Source: an uncultured Saprospiraceae bacterium (lineage in GTDB: Bacteria; Bacteroidota; Bacteroidia; Chitinophagales; Saprospiraceae). From it: a stretch of 64,000 bases of DNA. Where the stretch lies: assembly GCA_937928045.1 (NCBI GenBank), contig CALFWO010000070.1:1-64000 (forward strand), written 5' to 3'. Position numbers and translations under genes: made by a program. Below are positions 1 through 8,526 of this stretch, in pieces. Every line of letters starts with the position of its first letter. The stretch's first letter is position 1. The notes under the pieces were generated by a model. It had not been told where the DNA came from, ran no database searches, and worked only from the letters and a program-made list of their open reading frames with translations.

Positions 1-924
1 CCCGGATGTACTGAAGAAGAATGCCTTCCCATATTAGAACGACGATCTAATTTGAAGTTGTCTAACGGTGATTTTAAAATTGGTTATAGTCCAGAAAGAA
101 TTGTTCCTGGTTCAAAAACACATACGCTGACAAATATTCTAAAGATAATTTCAGGTTCAGACGATTTTGCAAGAAGTGAGATTGGAAAAGTTTACGGTGA
201 AATATTAACTGGCGGAATACACGAAGCGGCCTCAATAAAAGTTGCCGAGGCGGCCAAAGTAATTGAAAATACACAGAGGGATATTAATATATCCTTAATG
301 AATGAATTGGCAATTATTTTCGACAAAATGGATATTGATACAAATGCGGTAATCGAGGCTGCAGGAACAAAATGGAATTTTCATAAATATCAACCTGGTT
401 TGGTAGGAGGGCATTGCATTTCCGTGGATCCCTTTTATTTGATGCATAAGGCAAAACAGTTGGGACATGACCCTCAAGTTATTGCTGCAGGACGAAGAGT
501 AAATGATTACATTCCTAAGTTCATTTCCAAACGTGTTGTTCAAGCTCTGATAGAACAAGGTAAGAATCCAGGAGAATGTAAAGTTTTGGTAATGGGTATT
601 ACTTTTAAGGAAAATGTGGCAGACATCCGTAATTCCAAAGTAGCCGACTTGATAAAAGAATTAATGGAGTATTCAGTCAATGTACATACGGTTGATCCTT
701 GGGCATCTCCAAACGAAGTGGCTCATGAATATGGTATAGCTATGATTGATGAGCCTCAAGGTAAATATGATGCAGTTGTGGTAGCTGTGCCACATGAAAA
801 GTATAAGGAATACAATGAGGATTATTTTAAATCCATATTGAATGAGTCCTTTTTAATGTTTGATTTAAAAGGAATGTATGACCGAAATTCTTTTGGTGAC
901 TTTTTGACTTATTGGAAATTATAA
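1..924 (+). CDS. Nucleotide-sugar 6-dehydrogenase (UDP-HexNAc dehydrogenase, WbpO/TviB/WecC-like), 5'-truncated by window edge
   Basis: Oxidises C6 of a UDP-N-acetylhexosamine to the uronic acid using NAD. The frame is open from base 1 (it reads PGCTEEECLPILE before the first internal TTG at 52), so the true start lies outside the window and 307 residues are visible. The missing part is the N-terminal NAD-binding Rossmann domain. Visible are the central dimerisation domain, the catalytic-Cys motif GLVGGHCISVDPFYL (Cys codon 415-417), and the C-terminal UDP-binding domain with GITFKENVADIRNSK. The CISVDP form and the HKAKQLG stretch resemble TviB/WbpO more than WbpA, but substrate (GlcNAc, GalNAc or ManNAc) cannot be fixed from sequence. 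It is followed after 23 nt by the WlbA-type dehydrogenase, so the product probably feeds a di-amino uronic acid pathway. Confidence 0.93.
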   Translation, partial: PGCTEEECLPILERRSNLKLSNGDFKIGYSPERIVPGSKTHTLTNILKIISGSDDFARSEIGKVYGEILTGGIHEAASIKVAEAAKVIENTQRDINISLMNELAIIFDKMDIDTNAVIEAAGTKWNFHKYQPGLVGGHCISVDPFYLMHKAKQLGHDPQVIAAGRRVNDYIPKFISKRVVQALIEQGKNPGECKVLVMGITFKENVADIRNSKVADLIKELMEYSVNVHTVDPWASPNEVAHEYGIAMIDEPQGKYDAVVVAVPHEKYKEYNEDYFKSILNESFLMFDLKGMYDRNSFGDFLTYWKL

Positions 925-947
925 ATAGCCAAACTAATATCAGAACA

Positions 948-1847
948 ATGAAAAATTTTGCACTAATTGGGGCTTCTGGATATATTGCTCCTCGACATAT
1001 GAAAGCGATAAAGGATACGGGGAATAGATTAGTTGCTGCTTATGATCCTTTTGATTCTGTAGGAATTATTGATAGCTATTTTCCTGAAGCTGATTTTTTT
1101 ACCGAATTTGAAAGATTTGATCGGCATATAGAGAAAATGAAAAGGAAAGGTACTCCCATTGATTATGTTTGTATTTGTTCTCCAAATTATCTTCATGACG
1201 CTCATATTAGATTTGGATTAAGAATAGGGGCTAATGTGATTTGCGAAAAACCAATTGTTTTGAACCCTTGGAATATTGATGCATTAGAAGAATTGGAATC
1301 AGAATTTTCAGGTAATGTATACAATATTTTACAGCTGCGTTTACATGAATCGGTTATTGATTTGAAAAATAGAATTGATTCTGCTGGATTGGAAAATAAA
1401 TTTGATATTGATCTAAATTATTACACTTCTAGAGGTAAATGGTATCAACATAGTTGGAAAGGTGACATTCAGAAATCCGGAGGTATAGCCACAAACATTG
1501 GTGTTCACTTTTTTGATATGTTATTGTGGATATTTGGAGATTTAAAAAATAACACTGTAATTCAGCACGATAAAACAATTGCTTCGGGTAAATTGGAATT
1601 GGAGCGTGCAAATATTAACTGGACTTTAAGTGTAGATTATGATAGAATTCCTGAACATATTAAAAAGGAAGGATTGAGAACCTACAGATCTATTAAAATT
1701 GAAGACGAGGAATTTGAATTCAGTGGTGGATTTACTGAACTTCACACGAAGAGTTACCAACACATTTTAGATGGGAAAGGATTTAGAATTGGAGAGGCGA
1801 GAAAAGCTATTCAGTTGGTGCATGCAATTAGAAATTATATTAAATAA
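948..1847 (+). CDS. wlbA: UDP-N-acetylglucosaminuronate 3-dehydrogenase (WlbA/WbpB-type Gfo/Idh/MocA oxidoreductase)
   Basis: NAD-dependent oxidation of C3 of UDP-GlcNAcA, a step toward UDP-2,3-diamino-uronic acids. The 299-residue protein begins MKNFALIGASGYIAPRHM, a highly typical WlbA N-terminus with the Rossmann glycine pattern, and has the family motif CEKPIV. I chose ATG 948 over an upstream TTG at 912 because the upstream extension lies inside the preceding gene and is not family-like. The aminotransferase and acetyltransferase that would complete the pathway are not adjacent; they may lie upstream of the window or be served by genes 16794-18601. A relic of a second copy of this gene's C-terminus lies at 23007-23249. 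Confidence 0.9.
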   Translation: MKNFALIGASGYIAPRHMKAIKDTGNRLVAAYDPFDSVGIIDSYFPEADFFTEFERFDRHIEKMKRKGTPIDYVCICSPNYLHDAHIRFGLRIGANVICEKPIVLNPWNIDALEELESEFSGNVYNILQLRLHESVIDLKNRIDSAGLENKFDIDLNYYTSRGKWYQHSWKGDIQKSGGIATNIGVHFFDMLLWIFGDLKNNTVIQHDKTIASGKLELERANINWTLSVDYDRIPEHIKKEGLRTYRSIKIEDEEFEFSGGFTELHTKSYQHILDGKGFRIGEARKAIQLVHAIRNYIK

Positions 1848-1856
1848 AAATAGCGA

Positions 1857-3122
1857 TTGAGTATTTTTAAGTCGATTTTTCGACGAAATCAGTTTAACAC
1901 AGATGTTGCTATTTTGTCGCTGGGGACCATTCTAGGACAAGGAATCAATCTTGCTGCCAGCCCAATAATTACTAGAATTTATACGCCCGGTGATCTTGGG
2001 TTATTAGCCCTGTTTATGGGTGTTATCAGTGTGGGTGGTGTTATTGCAACAGGTCGATATGAACAAGCAATTTTATTGCCTAAGAAAGAAGAAATAGCAC
2101 ATCTTCTATTGAAAATTGCTTTAATCCTTACGGTAGTTGTTGCGTTTTTCTCTCTACCTATTTTTTTTGGAGTTTCTAAATTCTTTTATGATCTCCCTCC
2201 AAAGGGTATGTTTTATTTGTATTCCATTTCATTGTTGTTTATTGGAATTTATCAATCCTATACACATTGGTTTAACAGAATTAGAAAATATGCCTTGTTG
2301 GCGTTTAATAAGGTACTGCTTGGAATAAGCTCCAATTTAATAATGATAGGCTTAGGAGTTTTAAGTTTTGGCAGTCTAGGTTTGATATTTGGTTTTTTGT
2401 TTGGGCAGTTGATAGCAACCATTCATTTGTTTATACGGAAAAAGAAAAATGAACAGATTCATTTTGGCCAAAAGAGAATGAAAGTGGTTGCAAGGAGATA
2501 TTTAGATTTTCCTAAATTTAAAATCCCTGCTAAATTAATGAATGATATTTCCTTTCAAGCACCAATTTTCTTGTTGACATCTTTCTTCGATCTTTCGGTG
2601 GTGGGATTTTTTGCGTTATCCCATAGGGTCGTTAGATTACCCTTAAGCATAATTGGAGGCTCTATTGGAGCAGTATTTTTTCAAAAGGCTAGTGAAGATT
2701 TTGCTCAATTAGGAAATTGTAAAGAAATATTTGATCAAACCGCAAAGAAGTTGTTGCTCATTGCATTTCCAATTTTTCTTCTGATTATAGTATTGGCACC
2801 AACTATTTTTGCCTTTGTATTTGGAAATGAATGGAGAGAAGCAGGAGTTTATGTGCAATTATTGGCGGCAATGTCATTTTTTCAATTTATTAATGCGCCT
2901 TTGTCCCGATTATTTATAATTGCTGAAAAGCAACGATCAGACTTAATTTGGCAAATGATATTTTTCTCTTCTTCCATTATTAGTCTTAGTGTTGGATATT
3001 TTTTGTTCAATGATGCGCGACTCACATTGTTATTATATTCAGTTTCTCAAGCACTAGTATTTATAGGTAGTTTTTTTGCTACTAGAAAATTTGCTCAAGG
3101 CAATTTAGCTTCTTTGAATTAA
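1857..3122 (+). CDS. wzx: Oligosaccharide flippase, Wzx/polysaccharide-transport family
   Basis: Multi-pass inner-membrane protein of 421 residues expected to flip undecaprenyl-linked repeat units to the periplasm. It shows about 12 hydrophobic segments and the family-typical N-terminus with ASPIITRIYTPGDLGLLAL, where PxDfG is the conserved pattern of polysaccharide_synt flippases. TTG 1857 is taken as the start because the next methionine is well inside the second membrane segment. It starts 9 nt after wlbA and ends 14 nt before a sulfotransferase, so it is part of the same transcription unit. The family assignment is strong; the substrate is unknown. Confidence 0.88.
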   Translation: MSIFKSIFRRNQFNTDVAILSLGTILGQGINLAASPIITRIYTPGDLGLLALFMGVISVGGVIATGRYEQAILLPKKEEIAHLLLKIALILTVVVAFFSLPIFFGVSKFFYDLPPKGMFYLYSISLLFIGIYQSYTHWFNRIRKYALLAFNKVLLGISSNLIMIGLGVLSFGSLGLIFGFLFGQLIATIHLFIRKKKNEQIHFGQKRMKVVARRYLDFPKFKIPAKLMNDISFQAPIFLLTSFFDLSVVGFFALSHRVVRLPLSIIGGSIGAVFFQKASEDFAQLGNCKEIFDQTAKKLLLIAFPIFLLIIVLAPTIFAFVFGNEWREAGVYVQLLAAMSFFQFINAPLSRLFIIAEKQRSDLIWQMIFFSSSIISLSVGYFLFNDARLTLLLYSVSQALVFIGSFFATRKFAQGNLASLN

Positions 3123-3136
3123 ATGGACTTTTAAAC

Positions 3137-4129
3137 ATGAACAAAGTTAATATTTGCTTAATTGGAGGGACAGGAAGATCTGGAACAAGTATACTTAGGA
3201 AAATATTTGCGAACCATCCTAAAGTTGCTAGGGTTCCTGAATGGAGAGGGAATATAGACCCTGATGGCCCCATTGATTTTTATATATCACTTAAAAATGG
3301 ATGGTCTCCTCATTTTTTTGAAGTTAAAGTCAATCGATTAGAACGATATCTGAAAAAGTTAGGAAACTCAAATATAGTAGAAAAGGCAGTTGTCTACCTT
3401 CTACATAAAATTGGATTCAAACCAATACCGGTTTTTCCATATAAGCTTAGTAAAAGCTATGCGCTAAATGAAATTTCTAGATACTCCCCTAATTACACGC
3501 AACATTGTAATAATTTAATTGAAAATTTAGTTGATTTTTCATTTAAAGGACAATGGATTGGAACACGTATGTTTCAGCCTTCTATTCAGAAATATAGCTC
3601 AGAAAAATCTAGTACCGAACTTGCTAATATATTTGGCAAATTTTATAGGGATATAGTCAATGATATATTACAACATTCAGAGGCTGATTACTATGTTGAA
3701 GACAATACATGGAATTTTTTGTGGTTCGATTATATTTTGGAATTACTTCCAGAAGCAAAACTTGTACATATTTATAGAGATCCAAGAGATGTCGTAGCTT
3801 CCTATCGAAAACAAAGGTGGGCTCCATATTCAGTTAGGGAGAGTGCAGTTTTTTATAGAGATCTGACAAATAGATGGTGGAAAATTCGAGAAAAACTACC
3901 GAGCAATTCATTTATTGAACTGTCACTAGAAGAATTGGTTGAGAATTCCGAATCAACAATAAAGAAGATTAGTGATTTTTGGGGAATTCCGTTTGATGAG
4001 AATTTATTGAATATCGACTTGTCCAAGTCAAATAAAGATAGGTGGAAAAGAGATTTCTCAAATGATGAAAAAGAAATTTTGAATGATGTATTGAAGGATG
4101 TAATCCAAAAACTTAATTATGACAAATAG
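3137..4129 (+). CDS. Sulfotransferase family protein
   Basis: A 330-residue PAPS-dependent sulfotransferase candidate. The 5'-phosphosulfate-binding loop is GGTGRSGTS at residues 10-18, and a 3'-phosphate-binding element reads LVHIYRDPRDVVASY in the second half of the protein. There is no signal peptide, so it should act in the cytoplasm on sugar precursors or lipid-linked units. Its last 11 bases overlap the start of the next gene (ATG at 4119 inside AATTATGACAAATAG), a sign of translational coupling with the dimethylformamidase-like protein. In this context the acceptor is probably a glycan, but the position sulfated (O or N) cannot be read from sequence. Confidence 0.85.
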   Translation: MNKVNICLIGGTGRSGTSILRKIFANHPKVARVPEWRGNIDPDGPIDFYISLKNGWSPHFFEVKVNRLERYLKKLGNSNIVEKAVVYLLHKIGFKPIPVFPYKLSKSYALNEISRYSPNYTQHCNNLIENLVDFSFKGQWIGTRMFQPSIQKYSSEKSSTELANIFGKFYRDIVNDILQHSEADYYVEDNTWNFLWFDYILELLPEAKLVHIYRDPRDVVASYRKQRWAPYSVRESAVFYRDLTNRWWKIREKLPSNSFIELSLEELVENSESTIKKISDFWGIPFDENLLNIDLSKSNKDRWKRDFSNDEKEILNDVLKDVIQKLNYDK

Positions 4130-5738
4130 GTTTGAAGGTCATATATTAAGTGCGGAATTATGTAGTCCGATAAAGGATGTGCATATTTCAACTATAGATT
4201 TATATTCTGGAGAGAAAACTATAATTTCTAAATCTGACCTAAATGGTAAGTATGAGTTTTCTTGTTCCAATGATATCACAACTATATGCTTTGAGCATCC
4301 AGATTATATTTCGAAAGAAATAACGGTGGGAAATATTGCTGACATTATTCGATTATTAGAAAGAAAATTAATTGGTTATGTAGATCAGCCTAGTTATTTG
4401 CAAGGAGAAGTGGTAAAGGTTTTTGTCAGTTCTGAATACGATTTTAACTTGTCATTGTTTAGGCATGGATTAGAAAAGAAAATGATTCAGGACTATGGAA
4501 TGTTTAAAAATGGTTTTCAAAAGGTTCCAAACGCTTATTTCTGTGAACATGGTTTAGAATGGAAACAATCAGCAAGTGTTACACTGCCAGATACCTTGGA
4601 AAGTGGTATTTATAGCTTGCGAATTTCAAACGATAAAGATGTATTTGCGATTCCCTTGGTAATTAATGCAAAAAAGAATTCTGGTAAGAAAATATTGGTG
4701 CTTGCAAATATCAATACTTGGATTTCATACAATTTATGGGGAGGAAGAAGTAGATATGTTAATTACGAAAATGTAAGTTCAAGTATTAAACAGCATGGGG
4801 TAGTCAAGTCATTATTATTGAAATTATTGCCAAAATCATTTTTGACTTATATTTCTAGTAGAAATAATGAAAAGGGTAAACACCCCGATTGGATATTTAA
4901 AAAGAATAGTATTTACAAACCAGCAACGCATGCTGGATTGGAGGCTGATGATGTTAGAGAAAAATTTACAAACCATTTAGCAGGAGGAGAGTGGAGATTG
5001 TTGGCTTGGCTTGAGAGAGAGGGGTATGCGTATGATGTAGTCTCGGATTGGTATTTAGAAAATAGTGAGATATCCTTTGAGGATTATGAATGTGTTATAA
5101 CATCTACTCATGCAGAGTATTGGACGAAAAAGTTATTTCATAAGCTTAAGGATGCCCATGAAAACAAGAAGGTGTCAATTCTGAATCTTTCAGGAAATAC
5201 TTGTTATTCCGAAGTAGTCATTGATAAAGATTCATTGCAACTTAAGGGCTTCTTTTTTCATAAATCTTGCTTTGATGAGTCAAAGCTATTTGGAGTGAGG
5301 TGGAATCCATATTCATATGCTACTGCAGCACCTTATAAAAAGAGAATGAAAGAGCATTGGTCTTTAGAAGGAGTAAAAGGTGAATTGATAGGTGAACATT
5401 GTCTAAATGTTGATACTAAAGAAGAATCAAAGTTCTATCATCACGGAAGAATGCAGAATGGCAATAGACTAAAAGGTGTCGGTGCCTCCGGTTGGGAATC
5501 GGACTGTATTACATCTACTGCTGGCGATGAATTTAAAATAATTGCAAAAGGACTAAATAGAGGAGGAGGGAGTGATATGGTTATAAGAGAGTCAAAGAGG
5601 GAAAGAGGCGGTTATTTCTCAGCTTCTTCGATTTTATTTACTGGCTCCTTATTGGTGGATGACAATTGTAATCAAATAGTGAACAATGTGCTAAAGAGGT
5701 TTTTAGGAGTAAGGAACGAAAAGAAAATTTTGGATTAA
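4119..5738 (+). CDS. N,N-dimethylformamidase beta-subunit-like amidohydrolase with N-terminal beta-sandwich domain
   Basis: A 539-residue protein. Residues ~1-75 look like a carboxypeptidase-regulatory-like beta sandwich (GHILSAEL to PDYISKEI). From about residue 190 it matches the DMFase large-subunit C-terminal family, including VLANINTWISYNLWGG. Candidate metal ligands in the DMFase order (Tyr, Tyr, Glu) are Tyr334 in HAEYW, Tyr363 in SGNTCYS and Glu460 in SGWESD. No signal peptide is visible. DMFases hydrolyse a small amide; here, inside a polysaccharide operon and overlapping a sulfotransferase, a plausible role is hydrolysis of an N-acyl group on a sugar. That role is inference; the fold assignment is moderately firm. 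Confidence 0.72.
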   Translation: MTNRFEGHILSAELCSPIKDVHISTIDLYSGEKTIISKSDLNGKYEFSCSNDITTICFEHPDYISKEITVGNIADIIRLLERKLIGYVDQPSYLQGEVVKVFVSSEYDFNLSLFRHGLEKKMIQDYGMFKNGFQKVPNAYFCEHGLEWKQSASVTLPDTLESGIYSLRISNDKDVFAIPLVINAKKNSGKKILVLANINTWISYNLWGGRSRYVNYENVSSSIKQHGVVKSLLLKLLPKSFLTYISSRNNEKGKHPDWIFKKNSIYKPATHAGLEADDVREKFTNHLAGGEWRLLAWLEREGYAYDVVSDWYLENSEISFEDYECVITSTHAEYWTKKLFHKLKDAHENKKVSILNLSGNTCYSEVVIDKDSLQLKGFFFHKSCFDESKLFGVRWNPYSYATAAPYKKRMKEHWSLEGVKGELIGEHCLNVDTKEESKFYHHGRMQNGNRLKGVGASGWESDCITSTAGDEFKIIAKGLNRGGGSDMVIRESKRERGGYFSASSILFTGSLLVDDNCNQIVNNVLKRFLGVRNEKKILD

Positions 5739-5756
5739 GATTAAGACCAATTAGAT

Positions 5757-7070
5757 TTGACTCTTATTATTCTGCTGGTTTCGATTATTTCTTTGTTCTA
5801 TGCAATTATTTGGTGTAGACAAGGCTTTTCTAATCCGTTGTTTCTGTATCTGTTGTTTAATCTGATTAATTTTTATGGAACTTTACCTCTGCTAGATTTA
5901 GGTGAGCCTGCTGATTTAGCACATTTTAGAATTTTATACTTCGGTATTTTTTCCATTATTTTTGGTGGTTTATTAGGGGCATATATATTTAATCTGGATG
6001 ATAAAACAATTTTAAACTGGACAAATAAAAACATAGTTGTGGAGTCTGGGTTTTCCACAGATTTTGTATTGTATTCAATTGTTGCTGTTTCTATTGTAGT
6101 TGGTTCATTATATTATTATTCAGTAGGGTATAATATTATTCTATTAGGGATTATGAATTTAGCAGGTTATGGACCAGATATAGAATCAGTATCTACATTA
6201 AGATTAGCGAGTTATAATCAATTTGTTGGAGGGAAGTATTTTTATCCGGGATATGTGAATCAATTTAAGAATACACTATTTCCTATATGCTTGGGATTTT
6301 TAGTCCTAAGAAGTCATTTTTTGGGGAGGTCTATTCACCCTTTTCATATTGTTCTTTCCATTATTTGTGTAGTTTTTCTTTTAGGAACGGGACAAAGAGG
6401 AGCTTTTGTAATAGCCAGTCTAATGGTTGGACTGTCCTATTTCGTAATAGCAGATAAAAAGGAAAGGAAAAAAATTATGGGATTTGGATCTCTATTTGTA
6501 TTGTTTTTCTTTTTCATTTCATCATTTATTATTGGTAGAAATGAAAGCGATGGAGAAGGAGTTGGAGATAACATCAAAGGTTTAGGGGTCGCAACTGTTG
6601 AAAGAATTACTTCGGCTAATCAAAATGGAGCGGCTGTTGGATTTAGAGAATTAATATATCATCGACCGATTCAATGGGGGAAAGAATGGGGGCAGGATAT
6701 TTTGGGAGTGTTGCCGGGCCACAGCGGTAGTTCTTTATCAGGAGAAGTAGGGAAAATTTTGTGGGGAGGTGATGGGAAAAGAGGAACGGCTCCACCTTCA
6801 AATTGGACATCAATCTATCATAACTTTGGATATCTTGGTGTCATTTCATTACCGATAATTATTTCATTTCTTTTAAGTTTTTTACGGAAGAGGTATTACA
6901 CAGGTGAAAAAGCGTTGTTAAGAACAATTTGTTATTTTTCAAATTTTGTTTTATTGGCGAGTTGGATATCTGGCTCACCTTTGCGACTCTTTAATGTGGG
7001 TATGGTTGCAGTAATTGTGCTGTACTATCTGATAACGGGAATGCGGCAATTTCTAATTAAGTCAAATTAA
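5757..7070 (+). CDS. wzy: Oligosaccharide repeat-unit polymerase (Wzy-like membrane protein)
   Basis: A 437-residue inner-membrane protein with about 10-12 hydrophobic helices and a large polar loop at residues ~265-360 (GRNESDGEG to SNWTSIYHNFGYLGV), the layout of O-antigen/EPS polymerases. The PSNWTSIYHNFG element is like the second periplasmic loop of Wzy-type proteins. TTG 5757 is the start because no ATG or GTG occurs before the first membrane helix. It lies 18 nt after the amidohydrolase. Wzy proteins diverge strongly, so the call rests on topology plus position next to wzx. Confidence 0.72.
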   Translation: MTLIILLVSIISLFYAIIWCRQGFSNPLFLYLLFNLINFYGTLPLLDLGEPADLAHFRILYFGIFSIIFGGLLGAYIFNLDDKTILNWTNKNIVVESGFSTDFVLYSIVAVSIVVGSLYYYSVGYNIILLGIMNLAGYGPDIESVSTLRLASYNQFVGGKYFYPGYVNQFKNTLFPICLGFLVLRSHFLGRSIHPFHIVLSIICVVFLLGTGQRGAFVIASLMVGLSYFVIADKKERKKIMGFGSLFVLFFFFISSFIIGRNESDGEGVGDNIKGLGVATVERITSANQNGAAVGFRELIYHRPIQWGKEWGQDILGVLPGHSGSSLSGEVGKILWGGDGKRGTAPPSNWTSIYHNFGYLGVISLPIIISFLLSFLRKRYYTGEKALLRTICYFSNFVLLASWISGSPLRLFNVGMVAVIVLYYLITGMRQFLIKSN

Positions 7071-7080
7071 TTCTTGTAAT

Positions 7081-8478
7081 TTGGAACAATCTAAAATTCT
7101 ACTCTACAAGACTTTCCAATTTATTGCTGTTATTAGTATTCTATTAATTTGTGCTTGTAATAGAAATTTGAAAATTGACAAAGAGAATATTTCTGTACGG
7201 GATTTCGGGATTAAAATATCCAAAGACATAGATCAAACCAGGCTTATTCAGAAAGCATTGAATGCTACCTCTTCAAAGGGCAAGACGCTTTTCTTTCCTA
7301 AAGGTAATTATTACATAAGTGGTCGAATTCAAATCCCTTCAGGAACTTCAATTAGAGGAGAGGATGGAGAGGCCAGAATTATTCAAAGATCAAAGAATAC
7401 GACAATTTTTTATGCAAATAAAGTTCAAGAAATTGAGATTCTTGGAATGGAATTTATGGGGGAGGGAACTTATTCAACGGAGTGGACAGAAGCAAGTTCT
7501 CATCAAGATAGAGGAGTTAGTTTTTTCTATTCGAGTAAAATAAAAATTGGAAATTGTAAATTCCTAAATCATGGTTTAGCTGGTTTGTTTTTTACCAATT
7601 GTAGTAGTGTTACCATTGAAGATTGCAAAATTGAAGGTACACATAAGTATTCTTCTCCGCTGAAGCATAAAGATAATTTTCAATTTGGAATTTGTTTCGT
7701 TGTCTCTGAACCTTTTAAAGCGGTTGGGAGGAATGAAATTTTGAACAATGAAATCTCATTCGTTAATCAAGGGGTTATTCTTACGCAAGGCAAATCTGTT
7801 GCCCAGGAATTAACTACTGATATAATTGGAAATGATGTTCACGATATAATTGGACAACATGGATTGTATATTTCTATGTCAAATGTGAATATAGATTCAA
7901 ATACAATTTCAAAGGTTGGGCTTGAAGGAATAAAGATACAAGCTAGCAAAACATCCTTAAATGGGTTTAAACTGAAAAATAATAAGGCTAAGGATTGCTT
8001 GAATAGTCAAGCATATAATTTGACTGTAGTAAATAAAAATTTCAAATTATCTAACATTGAAATTTCCAACTGTTCAGCAGTGAATTGTAAACGCGGTTTA
8101 AATATTAGTAACTGGGTGGAAAATCTTTCGGTGAACACTTTTGAGGTAGATAATGCTACCCAATATGGGATATTGCTACAAGGGAGCAAAATGAGGGGGC
8201 TCGATTTTAAAGAGGTTCGAATTAATAACCCTCAAAAACAGGCTATTCTGGTTAATGCTAAAGATTTGACCGATGTGAGATTTTTCAATACAGAAATAGA
8301 AAAAGAAACAATTTCAAGAAAAGGAATGATTCAATTTTCAAGCGATAATGACATTAGATTCAATGGTGTTTATGTTAAATGTAAATCGTGCGCTGAGAAA
8401 GAATTTGTGAAAATTGAAGGAAGAGGGGGAAGTGTAAATGGTATTCAAAATCTGGTATTTAAAAATTCGAAAAACTAG
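7081..8478 (+). CDS. Right-handed beta-helix lipoprotein (pectate-lyase-like fold)
   Basis: A 465-residue predicted lipoprotein. The signal peptide ends in a lipobox-like LICAC with Cys26 as the acylation site. The mature part opens with a pectate_lyase_3-type segment (VRDFGIKISKDIDQTRLIQKAL, then GKTLFFPKGNYYIS) and continues as repeated short beta-strand coils rich in Asn and Ser (NCKFLNHG, NCSSVTIEDCKIEG, NNEISFVNQG). TTG 7081 is the only start that keeps the signal peptide. It is likely periplasmic or outer-membrane-attached and may bind, cleave or epimerise the polymer made by this operon. Catalytic residues are not identifiable. Confidence 0.75.
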   Translation: MEQSKILLYKTFQFIAVISILLICACNRNLKIDKENISVRDFGIKISKDIDQTRLIQKALNATSSKGKTLFFPKGNYYISGRIQIPSGTSIRGEDGEARIIQRSKNTTIFYANKVQEIEILGMEFMGEGTYSTEWTEASSHQDRGVSFFYSSKIKIGNCKFLNHGLAGLFFTNCSSVTIEDCKIEGTHKYSSPLKHKDNFQFGICFVVSEPFKAVGRNEILNNEISFVNQGVILTQGKSVAQELTTDIIGNDVHDIIGQHGLYISMSNVNIDSNTISKVGLEGIKIQASKTSLNGFKLKNNKAKDCLNSQAYNLTVVNKNFKLSNIEISNCSAVNCKRGLNISNWVENLSVNTFEVDNATQYGILLQGSKMRGLDFKEVRINNPQKQAILVNAKDLTDVRFFNTEIEKETISRKGMIQFSSDNDIRFNGVYVKCKSCAEKEFVKIEGRGGSVNGIQNLVFKNSKN

Positions 8479-8526
8479 GGTGTTAATACTACTAGTGAAA
8501 AAAAATGAATTTAAATAGAGCTGTAA

